This document shows, piece after piece, positions 13,628-24,846 of a stretch of DNA of 64,000 nt. Under the pieces are notes generated by a model. It saw only the letters and a list, made by a program, of their open reading frames with translations. It searched no databases and was not told the origin of the DNA. The stretch is from assembly GCF_003945595.2 (NCBI RefSeq), contig NW_024104438.1, positions 1 to 64,000 on the forward strand, in the 5' to 3' direction. The position numbers and the translations under genes were made by a program. This DNA is from Pipra filicauda (Eukaryota > Chordata > Aves > Passeriformes > Pipridae). The first letter of the stretch is position 1. Each line of letters opens with the position of its first letter.

Positions 13628-14372
13628 CCTGCTGCTTTCTTTTCAAGCTGCCTTGGCTGCATTCTCCTCTTCACAAGCCTCAACTCGTTTGTGGCTCTCA
13701 TTCGTGTTTTTGGGAATAACACCAAGAAATTGATGGAGTTCCACTGCTATAAAATAACATAAAGAGGAAAGTAAAGCATGTTTTCTCTCCAAGGCTTGTT
13801 GCACAGCCTAGTGGGTTAATATATCAGAACTAATTAAAAGTCTGATGAGAACCTCATGCAACAGCATGGAGTATGTCTGTGTGTTGAATGCAGGAGACAG
13901 CCAGTTATTGCATCCAGATGAAGCTGAGAGAAAAGCTGGTAAAGTGGAGCTTTTCAGATTTTAAAAACCCCTTTTTAAATATCTTGAAACCACATCTCAA
14001 CCTCCTTGTAAAATGCTAGGTACAGTTAACAGGAATGAAAGCAACATGCCTGAAAAGTACTGAGGCTTTACAAAAGTAATTTTTTTAAGCTTTTTTTTCT
14101 CTGTTGCTGGGTGTTGTCAAATTCCTGAGAATGGAACTTGATTTTATCTTTCTAGATTCACTGTGTTCCCGTTGAACAGTTTGATCACTTTTGGACCTGA
14201 AAGAATGTTTTAGGTGCTGGATGGAGCTATTGCAGATTGCAGTCCTAATCAGAGTGAGCGCTGGCACTGCTCATTATCAGCTATCATGAGCAATTTCGGG
14301 GGAGGTGAAAATATGCAACACCTGCCCTGTCTGTGCTGAATTTAAAGCCATGGAATGTTTTAGGTATTACAT
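13628..14372. other. Unique non-coding sequence
   Basis: No gene, RNA or repeat recognised. The 5' part continues directly from the CR1 octamer tail. The open frames here are short. Confidence 0.55.
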
Positions 14373-14406
14373 CTTGTTTGTTTGTTTGTTTGCTTGTTGG
14401 GGGGGG
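14373..14406. repeat. (TTTG)n microsatellite followed by a G run
   Basis: About five ttgt/tttg units are followed immediately by a run of eight G residues at 14399-14406. The G run on its own is not a quadruplex motif because only one run is present. Confidence 0.9.
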
Positions 14407-15589
14407 TTCCAGAAGTAGGAAGTGTAAAGTTAAAATAATGACCAAAGATTTTATATTAAATGAAGTGATTACCCAAAATTTTTCCTTGAATTTTAATGAG
14501 CTTTTGCCAACTTTGCAAGGGTTTCTTGGAAGTGTTTGAGAGGCAAAGTAAATTGGCTACACATGTGATTTTTTTAATGACAAATTTGTGTAGTAACCCA
14601 CACAGTATTCATTTAATAACTTTTATGTCCTTTATTCAGAAAAGTTCCTCAAGCACAGTAAAGGATTCAGACCAGGGAATCAAAAAGGCTCGGAGGTGAC
14701 TAATTCCTACACGTAGGTGACTAAGACCACGAGAGACATGAAATTCCTAATACGGATATTGTATTCATGGAGACTTCACTCCTCTTCAGCATAATGGATT
14801 TTAAGATTTCTATCAGAAACCTGAATTTTCACAGTCGGCATCTGGAGAACAAATGCTGTATGTTCCTACTAACACAGAGTTGCAGTGCTCTCTAGAGGCA
14901 GCCAAAACAGGTGAGACCAAAGTCCCCTTGCTGTGGGAGCAGGGAACAGGAATAGCATGGCAATTTTAGGGATAACTCATGGTAGCAAGGGGAAGAGTAG
15001 TGACTACTGGAAAGGACATGATGAAAACAAGTCTGACCTTGCTCAGTGGCTGAACTCACTGCCTGAGCTGGTACCTGCAGTCTGCTGCTGGGAAATAAAA
15101 CTGGGCAACACACATGAATTCTCCTGGGAGACCCAAGCATGCATCTGGTTCATCATGGCAAGAAGCAGGTGCTTAGAAGGTCTGAAGTAGTCCAACAGAC
15201 ACAAATCTGTCACACCATGACTTTTCAATTATTTCTCATGCTTTCTTTTGTTTTCATGATCCTGGCTTCCCTTAGACTGGGAGAAAAGGGAAAGAGTTTA
15301 AGCCAAAAAGAAGAGAGAGGGAGTAATTCTCTCTTTAAAAATCAAATGTATTAATAAAGATGTAAAGTAGAAAATCTTGCAAAAATGATTTATGTATATT
15401 TAATCATGATCGTTTCCTCTTTCCACTATGCAGGAACTCTAAATAAAATGAAATGTTAGGAAAGTCAAACCAGACAACGTGTTGTGTTCACCCACAGAAT
15501 GTTAGAAAGCCAAGAAATTATTTTCTAGGGAAGACTTGCAACAGGGAAAGTAGTAGGGATATTTGTAAGGAAGACAAGGTGTATTTGGT
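14407..15589. other. Unique non-coding sequence
   Basis: No recognisable gene or mobile element. It includes a purine-rich patch near 15280-15330. Open frames near 14.9-15.2 kb on both strands are under 90 codons and unassigned. Confidence 0.5.
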
Positions 15590-16516
15590 TTCTGTGGCAA
15601 GGGTTTGGTAGTGGGGGGCTGCAGGGGTGGTTTCTGTGAGAAGCTGTGGAAGTTTCCCCAGTGTCCATGGAGCCAATTCCAGCCAGCTCCAAGATGGACC
15701 CACCACTGGCCAAGGCTGAGCCAGTCAGCTTTGCTGGTAGTGCCGCAGGGATAATGTGTGTAAGAAAGGGAAAGAAAGTACAGTGCAGAAACACTGGCTG
15801 CTGAAGAGAGGAATGAGAATATGTGAGAGGAACAGCCCTGCAGACCCCAGGGTGGAGCAGCAGGAGGGGCAGGAGTTGCTCCAGGAATGGGAGCTGAGGT
15901 TCCCCTGCAGCCCAAGGGGCAACCCATGGTGATGCAGCCGTGCCCCTGCACCCAGGGAGGCTCAGGGGGAACAGAGATCCATCTGCAGCCCATGGAGGGC
16001 CCCATGCTGGTGCAAGGGGTGCCCAAAAGAGACTGTGACCCCTTGGGAAGCCCATGCTGGAGCAGGGTCCTGACAGGAGCTGTGGTCCTGTGGAGAGAGA
16101 AGCCCACACTGGAGCAGGTTTGCTGGCAGGACCCCATGGAGATCCAGACTGGAGCAATCTGTTCCTGAAGAACTGTCTCCCATGGGAGACCCACACTGGA
16201 GCAGTAGAAGTGTGTGGAGTCCAACATCAGAGGAGGGAGGGGCAGCAGAGAAAACATGTTATGAACTGACTGCAATCCCCATTCCCTGTCCACCTGCACC
16301 ATTGTGGAGAGAAAGGAGAGAACTGGGAATAAAGTTGAGCCTGGGAAAAAGGGAGGGGTGGGAGGAAGGTGTTTTTAAGGTTTGGGTTTATTTCTCATGA
16401 TCCTATTCTGATTTGGAGGGTAATAAATTAGGCTGGTTTCCCCAGGTCGTGTGCTTTGCCCACAGCAGTGCCTGGTGAGTGATCTCTCCTTGCCTTTATC
16501 TTGAGGCACGAGCCAA
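15590..16516 (+). mobile_element. LTR-like element of an endogenous retrovirus (solo, degraded)
   Basis: A GC-rich block of about 930 bases that stands out from AT-rich flanks. Its 3' part has the layout of a retroviral LTR end: ggtttgggtttatttctcat, a taataaatta stretch containing a polyadenylation signal AATAAA at 16422-16427, then gcctggtgagtgatctctcc and ttatcttgaggcacgagcc. The middle contains a motif CTGGAGCA(G/A) recurring at 16057, 16109, 16149 and 16196. I recall closely similar sequence as a dispersed repeat in songbird and other neoavian genomes, annotated as ERV LTR. No gag, pol or env is seen nearby, so it is a solo or fragmentary copy. The exact ends are uncertain; the expected terminal sequence beyond 16516 seems to be missing. 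Confidence 0.7.
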
Positions 16517-16710
16517 GTCATGAGCAGTGGGACAACCCACAGCCACACAAGGCTCTCAGGAGTTGTTGTATTTAATGCCAACACAAGTGCTGGAAGACAA
16601 AGCAAGTGTAGTGAGTGCTTCACAGATCACAACTCTTCAGAGGAAGAGTGCAAACATAATGCTCAGCACGGATTACTTTTGTCAGTGGGACGGAGATTTC
16701 TTACCATCCT

Positions 16711-16795
16711 CTCCTGAAGCAGCTGGTTCTGGTGATGGTGGAGACAGACAGTGCACTGGAGGAGCTGGGCTGCTGCTCTGGGCTGGTCTGACAAC
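16711..16795 (+). mobile_element. Possible ancient CR1-type LINE 3' remnant
   Basis: The string with ctgaagcagctggttctgg, ggagacagacagtgcactgg and gggctggtctgac follows the order of an old CR1 or related 3' end known from turtles, crocodilians and birds (a select-and-gag-like run ending in ggtctgacccag). Identity is low and the octamer tail is not visible, so chance resemblance is possible. Confidence 0.35.
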
Positions 16796-16879
16796 TCAAA
16801 TGTGTAAATACAGAATGTTTCATACTTTGTTTTTCTTTCCCTTGTTACCTTCTGGTTCAGGAAGAAGAAAACCCCACAA

Positions 16880-17230
16880 ATAATTAGTCACATATTAAGC
16901 ACGAGGCTGTGTGTCTTGCAGCAAGGACTGATAAAGCTGCTGGAAATACACAGAGATCCAAATGTTATGAGATTAGGGTTTGAAGTGGTAGTCAACAGAA
17001 CTGAGGCAATTCTCCTGCCATGCATGAAACAGTGGGGGAATTGAGTCTGTTTTCTGATTGCACTGAATCTGACAGATTTGCTACTGCAGTTAATGGAAAG
17101 AGTAATGAGTGCTACAAACAGCTCACTAATAAACAGGTCTGTCTGTCCGTCTATGAGCTTCACTGTATTCATAACTATCTATGTCATTAGCATAATTGTG
17201 AAACATCTTTTACCCAACACTGTAATATAT
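16880..17230. other. Candidate conserved non-coding block
   Basis: Repeat-free sequence with a texture typical of conserved elements: atgagatta, gcagttaatgg, gtcattagcataattgtg and similar homeodomain-type words, and little simple sequence. A 94-codon frame is open on the minus strand (17172 to 16888), but its translation matches no known exon. This is a judgement from sequence texture only. Confidence 0.22.
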
Positions 17231-18276
17231 ATATGAATATAAGATACACATAGGCTATACTAAATAGGATGATCTCTGTATTCATTAAATAACTATGGGA
17301 ATCTTCCTCAGAAATGGTATGTAACATGCCTTCCCAATGTTTTAAGGACAGTCACTTAAAAATTGTTGATTTTGATCTTAACACTATTTCCATTTTAAAT
17401 CAAAAGGGAATATGTAAAGAAAGTAATTGTCTAATCTGCATATATGTTTTTAAAAGATGTACAGGGCAATACCAAATTATTTATTTACAGATTTATTTTA
17501 ACATTTGCAAGGTATTTTTTCAGTGACATTTGTGTTTGATATTATCCTTCAATAATTTATATTATTTTTGTAGAAAGTTTGTGTCTGAAAACGAATTCTC
17601 AAAGTATTTTTTTTTCAAATTGGACTGGTTTGTTCATCTCACACACTTCATTAAAGAAAATAATTTTATGGATAAATGTCTCCACCTAGAGCTTGTTTAG
17701 AAAAAGAAATGCTTAATAAAAAGTAATTCTGTATATAGTGTATTTAAAAGCCCACATTACAATGATTTCTCAATAAAAGCTTCTTTTTTTTGTGATCCTT
17801 CATCATTCTTTTTGTGAGATGCCATTTTCAGACTATTCTATACGTGAGCTGAGGCATTCAGAGTATTTTTCTAGGGATACCAGGATGTTATATTATAAAA
17901 GACATGTGAAAGGCTATTTTTACGGTTGAATAATAATAATAATCAAAGAATATAGGGGGTTTTTTTTAATTAATCCTGAAAGTATTTCAGATTTCTCTTT
18001 TCCTTTCCTTTAAATTTCCACTCTCAGTCTCAAAGTCAATGGGTAATTAAACTGTGATTCCTAGTTATAAACTCCACTGACTGCAGCTCTTTAACACTGT
18101 CATTGTGTTATACAATATGAAATCCATAAGGAGTCAGTCAGAGTGGGAGAAACAGATGATGGTCTGATGGAGCTGCCTGTGTTGCTGCCCATGGTTTGCT
18201 GCTGGAAAGCCAGAAAATTCCTTGCTTAGGCAAGACTTGTCAGGGGGCAGGAGAAACAGGGATCTCTCATTTTCAG
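17231..18276. other. AT-rich unique sequence
   Basis: Very AT-rich, with a short (TAA)n run near 17929-17943 and several T runs. No gene or known mobile element is recognised. Confidence 0.6.
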
Positions 18277-18307
18277 TTAATTAATGCAACACTTCTGCAT
18301 TAATTAA
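18277..18307. repeat. Perfect inverted repeat, 12-bp arms, 7-base loop
   Basis: The left arm TTAATTAATGCA (18277-18288) and right arm TGCATTAATTAA (18296-18307) are exact reverse complements separated by acacttc. Each arm contains TTAATTAA, a homeodomain-type core, joined to ATGCA. It could be a paired protein binding site or simply a chance palindrome in AT-rich DNA. Confidence 0.9.
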
Positions 18308-19342
18308 TAGAATTGTGCAAAGAAATGTGACAGGTAAATCAGGAACAGCCGAACTTTACAACCAAAAGCAGTGAAACCTGCAGAATTCTGCAGCACTTTG
18401 TACTATAAATAGTCAGCAACTGTAAGTTCTTTAAAATAGTGAATAAACCAAAATTGTGTTAATACTAGGTGCTTGCACCTGGTCATGTCAAAGACTGTTT
18501 TCACTTCCTCGAATAATTGCTCAGACTGTTCCTTTTCACAAAATGAATAGTTGTGAGAAATATCTCCTCGAGCTCTGAACTCGATTCCCAGAGAGCTGCT
18601 ATTCAGAGTGCCCTTACTGAGTTTGTACTTCTGTTTTTAACAAAGTTTACTCTTTAGTTTAACAGCCAAACTATTCAAACTTTTAGACAGGTCAGTGAAA
18701 CTTACTCAATACCCGAGTAAGAAATGGTGCAACTGTAGTGATGTAAAAAGCGTCAAATGAAAACTTCCTTTAAGTGACAGACATTCACAGGGGTTAATGC
18801 ACCAGAAAGCAACTCAGAACAGGCTCCTGCTGCTGGGATCTGATACTGAAACCCTCCCTGAGCTCCACTAAACACTCAGTTCTTTCAGATCTCAGTTAAC
18901 ATGGTTTAACAAGTGACTCTTAGCTGGACACGCAGCATAACTTAGCTTTGCCTATGTAGACTCCTCATTCAATTCCATGCCTACTAAAATGTGACTTGTT
19001 GTTAGGTCTATTCTGATAGACATATATCACATTAAACAAAAGTACATTTGATTTCACCAATTGCCTGTTTAGCTTTCTCAAGTCTACGAATGTGAGCTGT
19101 CTGCTCAGGCAATGTAAAAATGCCTGTGTGCTTTCCCCCAAGAAGCCTTTAGCGTGGTCTTTTAAGATGACCTGAATTTTCAGAACATGCATCCCCTAAT
19201 AGCTTCCTTGATGTTACAGTTGTTCAGAAGCAACAGTTGTTGAGGCCAGAAAAAATGTGTCTAATCTTTCTCTTAGAACATTTGATGTCTGCATTATTTT
19301 GATGTATCTTTTAGAATTCCTTTTTTCCTGTATCATTTAAAA
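18308..19342. other. Unique non-coding sequence
   Basis: No recognisable exon, RNA or repeat. A 75-codon minus-strand frame (19192 to 18965) has no identifiable domain. Confidence 0.55.
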
Positions 19343-19375
19343 GATTAATAACCTAGAGATTAATAACCTAGAGAT
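19343..19375. repeat. Tandem duplication, 15-bp unit, 2.2 copies
   Basis: The unit gattaataacctaga occurs twice without mismatch (19343-19357 and 19358-19372) and a third begins with gat. Perfect identity suggests recent slippage or active exchange. Confidence 0.95.
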
Positions 19376-20170
19376 AAAAGACCCTGTATTAATATGTGCC
19401 ACCTTAAAATCTGATAGGAAAAAGGAACATATTCTCTGTTTCACTCTATGCTGGTATCTATTAATTACTTTTTCCCCTCTTGATCTGGACTTTGCTTCAC
19501 TGCATTTTGTGAAATCCGGTAACACAGGTTTGCATTCAATTTTCAAGGCACACACTCATGGCTGGGGAGGACACATAGTCTTTCTATTTTCAGGTGTGGA
19601 GTGGTGTTTGCCAGTTTTTCCAGTCCACATTAATAAATGGGTTTTGGCCATTTCAGATTAACAGTATGATCTCCTAATTAAATCCCTGAAAATATTACAT
19701 CCTTGGAATAGAATAAACCACTGCTTTTCTATTACTGTGCACTGGCATTTTTTTCATCTGTGGAGGAAGACAGGCAACTACAGCAAGAAATTCATCCTTT
19801 TCCAAAACAGATGTAAAAATTGGACAAGATGAATTATCTTAGAGCAAACCAGGAGTTACTGTATTAACCTAATCTACATTGAGTTGACAAGACACACCAC
19901 TTTCAGGCAGGTAAAGCTGTTAAAGTGGAATCACAACAAGAGTTCTTTAGAACCAGGGTTTCTAGAATTTACTTTTCCCACATTTTCCAACTCCTATTGA
20001 GATTTATGCCTTGCTGTCATTAGGTATTGTGGCACTGTAGTGCTCCCAGATAACTGGTTTCAGCAGATAAATTAGGTACATATATCATTGTTCCCTGACA
20101 TCTTTATACCCGTTTCTTCTCTTCTTGGATAAACACAGTATGGATGTCACCACACTTATTGTGATCAACC
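19376..20170. other. Unique non-coding sequence
   Basis: No gene or repeat recognised. Ordinary AT-rich composition. Confidence 0.55.
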
Positions 20171-20236
20171 TATTTGGTTCCAGCTGATGGGACCTGGGCA
20201 GGGCCAGGAGCAATGGTGGCCAACCTCTCTCACCCC

Positions 20237-20244
20237 TATAAAAG
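20237..20244 (+). promoter_or_regulatory. TATA-like motif TATAAAAG
   Basis: A canonical TATAAAAG lies in a locally GC-richer context (cacccctataaaagaagcc), about 50 bases upstream of a CR1 3' fragment. The segment 20171-20285 could be part of an LTR or another repeat that carries its own promoter. No initiator, transcript or downstream gene is visible. Confidence 0.25.
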
Positions 20245-20285
20245 AAGCCTCTCCAACAGGGCAGACAAACAGATGTGACAACAAT

Positions 20286-20347
20286 GGGTTAATGGCTGGA
20301 CTTGACAATCTTAAAGGTCTTTTCCCACTCAAACTATTCTATTATTT
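20286..20347 (+). mobile_element. CR1 LINE 3' end fragment
   Basis: Short 3' terminus on the plus strand: gggttaatggctggacttga, then cttaaaggtcttttcccact, then attctattattt in place of the octamer tail. Only about 60 bases are recognisable. What lies upstream (20171-20285) does not look like CR1. Confidence 0.8.
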
Positions 20348-21149
20348 TCCTTGTTGTTAGCTTTTCTCCTGTGCTACATGCAATCTTCATTGCTGGTTAC
20401 TTATTTCAGTCCATTAGCTCTGATTCTTCTCAAGTCCCACAACAGGCCATGGATAAACTCACTGCCATATTTTCCCACATCAAAAATTCATTTATTATGT
20501 GCCTTAGAGCTGCTTATGATATTCCCTTTCATTACCTGCTGTGCAGAGGTGATATTTATGTCAGGAACACTTTGGGTACAAACCACAGGCTCAGCAGCAA
20601 ACTAGGTAAGGGACGTTTCTCAAGCAGACAGTTGCATGAGCACAAGCTCACAGCCATCTTTTCCAGTGGTGGAGACATCACAGTGTCATTCCTTGCACAC
20701 CTGCTGAGTTGCTCAGTGACTATTCATGAGTAAAAACTTGAGTCTGGTTTGTCTGCCTGCTGGTACCAGTGAAAGAAGTCAATTCACTGCCTTTATTCTT
20801 CTATTCATAGTTTGACTTTGAGAACATTAGTATCCACTTTGCTCTTTACATCTCTGTCTTGTTGAGAGAGACTGTCCTAATGGGAAATGGGGACAAGTGG
20901 CTCTTTCAAATACATGTACTCCAGTTCTGCCTCATATTTTATCCTATGTCACTCCACTGAGTACATTGTTCTGATGCCATCAAGGATGTCATACCATATC
21001 TCTAACATGATGTTTACCCTTTGTTCAAACACTGCTATAAATGACTCTTTCCAGGTAGTAACTTTTTCATGTATTTGCCTTAAAATTTTTGTTGTTGGTG
21101 AAGAGTTTATCACCCAATTTGGAGTTCAAAATTTATCCCTCAATACCTG
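20348..21149. other. Unassigned sequence between repeats
   Basis: A plus-strand frame of 143 codons (20302-20733) starts in the CR1 fragment and has no recognisable domain. No other feature is seen. It may belong to the same insertion as the block at 21150-21800, but I cannot show that. Confidence 0.4.
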
Positions 21150-21800
21150 AGGCCTTCCTTTTATGAGTCATATCACTGGTTCTGTTAGATTCCTGTCTTC
21201 TGCTCCAGACTTCAATTAAAAGTTAACAAACACCCTGTGTGCTCTGAGTTTCTCTGCCACTCTGCTGCTCCTTGCAGTGTTCTCCATGGTTCCTATGAAA
21301 AATTAAACATAACTTGCAGCACTTTGTAGTCTCCATGATCCTGGTCTTCTGACTGCCCACCTGCTGACCACCTTCTCTGCTGGCTGGCAGGTAAACCCCC
21401 AGGTCTCCCAGTCCTCTGGCTTTTTATACACCTTGCTTGATGATGTCCCTGCACTTTGGCTGTTCGTCTACATCAGACCTGGGATCCACAGCTCCTCAGC
21501 TGGGGCACCAAGGAGCTGGGGGCGGGATATGCCAGGTTCCACAGACACACAGCTGAGGATGGTTCACAGGCTGCTGCCTGCAATTCTCCTGCCCCATGAG
21601 ACATCTCGTACTCACCAGTTTTCCTTTCTTCCCAGGGAGCCAGGCAGCATGAGAAGTGGGCAGCAGGCTCTTGGGAAGCAAGGGAAAAGCCACATTGAGC
21701 TTCTGTCCAGTAGAACTCATCAGTTTTCCCTCCCTAGAAAAAAGAAATCTGTTTCAGAGCATAATTTCCCCTCTCTCCTCACCCACTGAGACCCATAAAC
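21150..21800 (-). mobile_element. Possible LTR or promoter-bearing repeat
   Basis: Read on the minus strand this GC-richer block shows a C-rich box (cccgccccc, about 21522-21530), then about 100 bases later GTATAAAAAGCC (21429 to 21418), and then a pyrimidine and purine mixed leader. That order resembles an LTR U3-R junction or a polymerase II core promoter. There is also an imperfect internal repeat: ctcaccagttttcctttctt (near 21610) and ctcatcagttttccctccct (near 21717). I cannot name a family. A cellular promoter is the alternative. Confidence 0.25.
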
Positions 21801-21938
21801 CCATCCAATATTTGAATGCTGCCCTCTGGTGTGATCTGTGGAGAACATGACAGTGAGATTATTCTGAAACGTGCTTACGCTGATCCTTGATATGTGGTTC
21901 TTCAACATTTCATCTCCAAAGGCTTCAGCTTCCAGGTT

Positions 21939-22062
21939 CATAGAATCTCAGAGTGGTTTCGGTTGGAATGGTCCTTAAAGTACATCTGGTTCCAACCAGG
22001 ATGCCACCCACTAGATTGAGTTGCTCATATTCCCATCCAACCTGGCCTGGAACACTTCCACG
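21939..22062 (-). mobile_element. CR1 LINE 3' fragment
   Basis: Minus-strand CR1 end of about 125 bases. On the plus strand: catagaatctcagagtgg, tttcggttggaatggtcctt, ggttccaacc, then cctggcctggaacacttcca. The minus-strand translation across the 5' edge ends VEVFQARLDG, which corresponds to the usual last ORF2 residues of CR1. Truncation is near position 22062. Confidence 0.92.
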
Positions 22063-24770
22063 GGGGTGTGTGCCAATACCACTATGCAATTTTGCTCTGG
22101 AAGTGTGGAGATGCCCTCCAAGGCCAATGTACCTCTACGATCTCTGAGCTGCAATACCTGCTCTGGCTCTACTGCTCTATCAGGTTTTTTTGTTTTGTGT
22201 GCTGCTTCATTCAACACTCAGGATTTGAAAAAATGTCTGCCAAAATAATTCCCAAGGCAGGAACCTCTTACCTCGGATTTTCTACAGGAATAAAGATGAA
22301 ATCCTACATCTTCTTGAAGCAGGATGGACGGATTCCCGTGGTAACACTGGAGGGTGAATTAAGGCCATTAAAGTAGAAATTTTATGAGGCAAGGAGCCCA
22401 ACACCACGTCTACAAATGTGGACTCAAGAAATCAGTGGGATTGCTTAGCCTAAGGCAGCCAGTTTTCTGTGGGTAGATACATATTGTTTGTCTCCAAAGC
22501 TGCTAAGCTGAGGCATTTCAACAGCACTAAATGAATTTTTTAAAAGTGCAGGTGAACAATGAGAAGGTATCTGGTTTTCAAGAAATGTATTATAGGAGGA
22601 TGTGCTATGCTATTCTGAATTCTGTCTTCTGGCAAGCTCCATGTAAATCAGAAACTACAAATTTTTCAACTCATTTTGTCTGTCCAGGGGAATATTTGCC
22701 ACAAATACAAGGTGAGTTGAACAGAATAAAGCTTTAAAGAACAGCCTTTTAGAATAAAATTTTTACATTGAACACAGAATAACACAACTCTGCATCTGTT
22801 TTATGGAGGAGAGGATTCTGTGCTAAGCTTCATAACAGCTTATTAAATGAGACAGACGGGTATCCAAGGAGATCGGGCTGAAAATAAAGATTTCTTGGAG
22901 AAATTCTTCAAGATGCACAAGAGGGTATCTGCTGTAAAACTTCAATATTCAAAGGACTCGTTAGTACAGCATAGACTGCCTTGCAGTTCACAGCCAGAAA
23001 AAATGATCATACATCAGTAGATGTTTTAATGAGGTTAATGGGTTTAATGTAATAACAGTAAAGCATTTTCAAAGATGACTGTTCAGGGTGGCTGTCAGTG
23101 CTGTAATCTCACCTGTGCTTTAAGAAAAAACAATTCATATAAAATGAAAAACTATCCCAGTGGTGTATGAACAAAATGTCAATGCAAAATGCAAATTGCA
23201 CAGTTAATAGGCTTGATGTTCATTCAGCCAGGGTGGACCCAGCACATGATGGTGCCATCACAGAACAGCTTGCTGCAGAAGGAACTTGTGTAAAGTCAGT
23301 AAAAAAAGGATGTCTGCATCTGTTTCCAGAGGTTCCTTTCAAATCCTTACTTTTCACCCCAGCTCTCCAGAAATGTGGTTCTTTCCCCAGTGCTAAACAC
23401 GCAGTTTAAGTGTGAAGAATTAAGGCTCCTTCCTGCCTTCAGGCATCGTACTGTTAGAAGGGGGTAGTAATTAGGTCATTTGGAGCTCTTCACAGATTGC
23501 ATCTCTAAGGGACAATTTCTCTCATCACACGTATGTGGTTTTTTTATATTTCAAGCAACACAGAGGTCATCTCTACAATGTACACCTCTGATTCAATGCA
23601 TCGGGTGATTTTTGCATATATCTGAAATTTGAATTTCAGTTAGATACATTAAAAGGACATCAATCAATATACATACTGGGCTCTATACCTCTCTGCTTCA
23701 CCCTGCCACTTTATCTTTGGTGTGACTTCTTCATAGCTCAGAGCTACCTGTGTAGAGAGTTAAGAAGGGGACAATTCAGCCAAAGACATAAATACTCAAA
23801 GGAAATACTAAGATCCAAAGAAAATTTAATTCTGAGAGCATTAAGCGATGCAAACTGACTGATAATTCTAAAAAAATGTTGAAATATAGATTATTTAAAA
23901 AGTGCTTCTGCAATGCAACGTTACCATGTGAATTCTGAATCTTTAAGAAGGTTGTAATCTCCCCAGAACCCTGAGGAAGGAAGTACAGGCTGGATGCTGT
24001 CTCCCAAATCCTAGGCTAAAATTAGAATAAACTTTGCCTATCCCTAAGCAAATAATTACTCAAGGAATATTTAATTACTAAAGCAAAAGAGAACCTCTAC
24101 TATTTATGCTACTTCAGGAGAGTTTCTCAAATCCTTTGGAAGAAGAAGTCTCCTGCAGTGCACCAGCATCAACAAGGACTCGTTTGAAGTAGACTAGCAT
24201 CTAGATAAATAACACAAGATGTAAGGGTTGTAATATTTGGAGATCAACAGTTTGCACGTGTTAATGTTCTGTACATTTATATTCTGTAATTATATATTCA
24301 TAATTACAGCTCAAATTGTTTAGCAATAAAACTCCACAGACCCCTGACAAGACAAGCAAGTATTTATCAGGTGGTACTACTGGTTTTTTATTTCCTCCTT
24401 TCTTTTTGTAAATTAATTAACAGGAAAAAAAACTGTGAAAAGGGAAAGCAGATGACCTATGGAGAACCCTTTAAATTGCTCAAAACCTTTGGTGAATAGG
24501 CAGTTGAACAGCTACTGTTCAAGAGCAAAAGGGCAGTTATTGAAAATTTGGTGTTTGTTCTCTGAAATTCCTGATTCCTAGGCCTGTATCGAAAAGGCCA
24601 GGAATATTTGCCTGAAATGCCTGACACATTTCTGCTACGAGCAAGGACACTGTCAGTGCCGTGACAAAGACCTGCATGTCTTTAATGGGAGCCTACAAGA
24701 CACCGATGTGATGAGTGAAAAGTGAGAAGAAACCCCAGGCAAAGTACTGTAGTATTGCACAGAACATCAC
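22063..24770. other. Unique non-coding sequence
   Basis: No exon, RNA or known mobile element recognised over 2.7 kb. Frames here reach at most 102 codons (22068-22376), with no domain. AT-rich, with ordinary texture. Confidence 0.5.
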
Positions 24771-24846
24771 TATAATAATATTGTATATTATTATAATATC
24801 ATATAATGCAACATAATGTGATTTGATGCAATGTAATAAAATAGAA
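24771..24846. repeat. AT-rich tract with a perfect 11-bp-arm hairpin
   Basis: TATAATAATAT (24771-24781) and ATATTATTATA (24785-24795) are exact reverse complements around a 3-base loop. Degenerate ataatg/gcaatg units follow and run directly into the reversed CR1 tail at 24847. The tract may have grown from the CR1 3' microsatellite or have been its integration site. Confidence 0.85.

Noticed and set aside
14399..14406. G run as a G-quadruplex
   Set aside because: Only one G run is present; a quadruplex needs four closely spaced runs.
15502..16302. 266-codon minus-strand frame as a protein gene
   Set aside because: It runs antisense through an LTR-like repeat and its composition reflects the repeated CTGGAGCAG modules rather than a protein fold.
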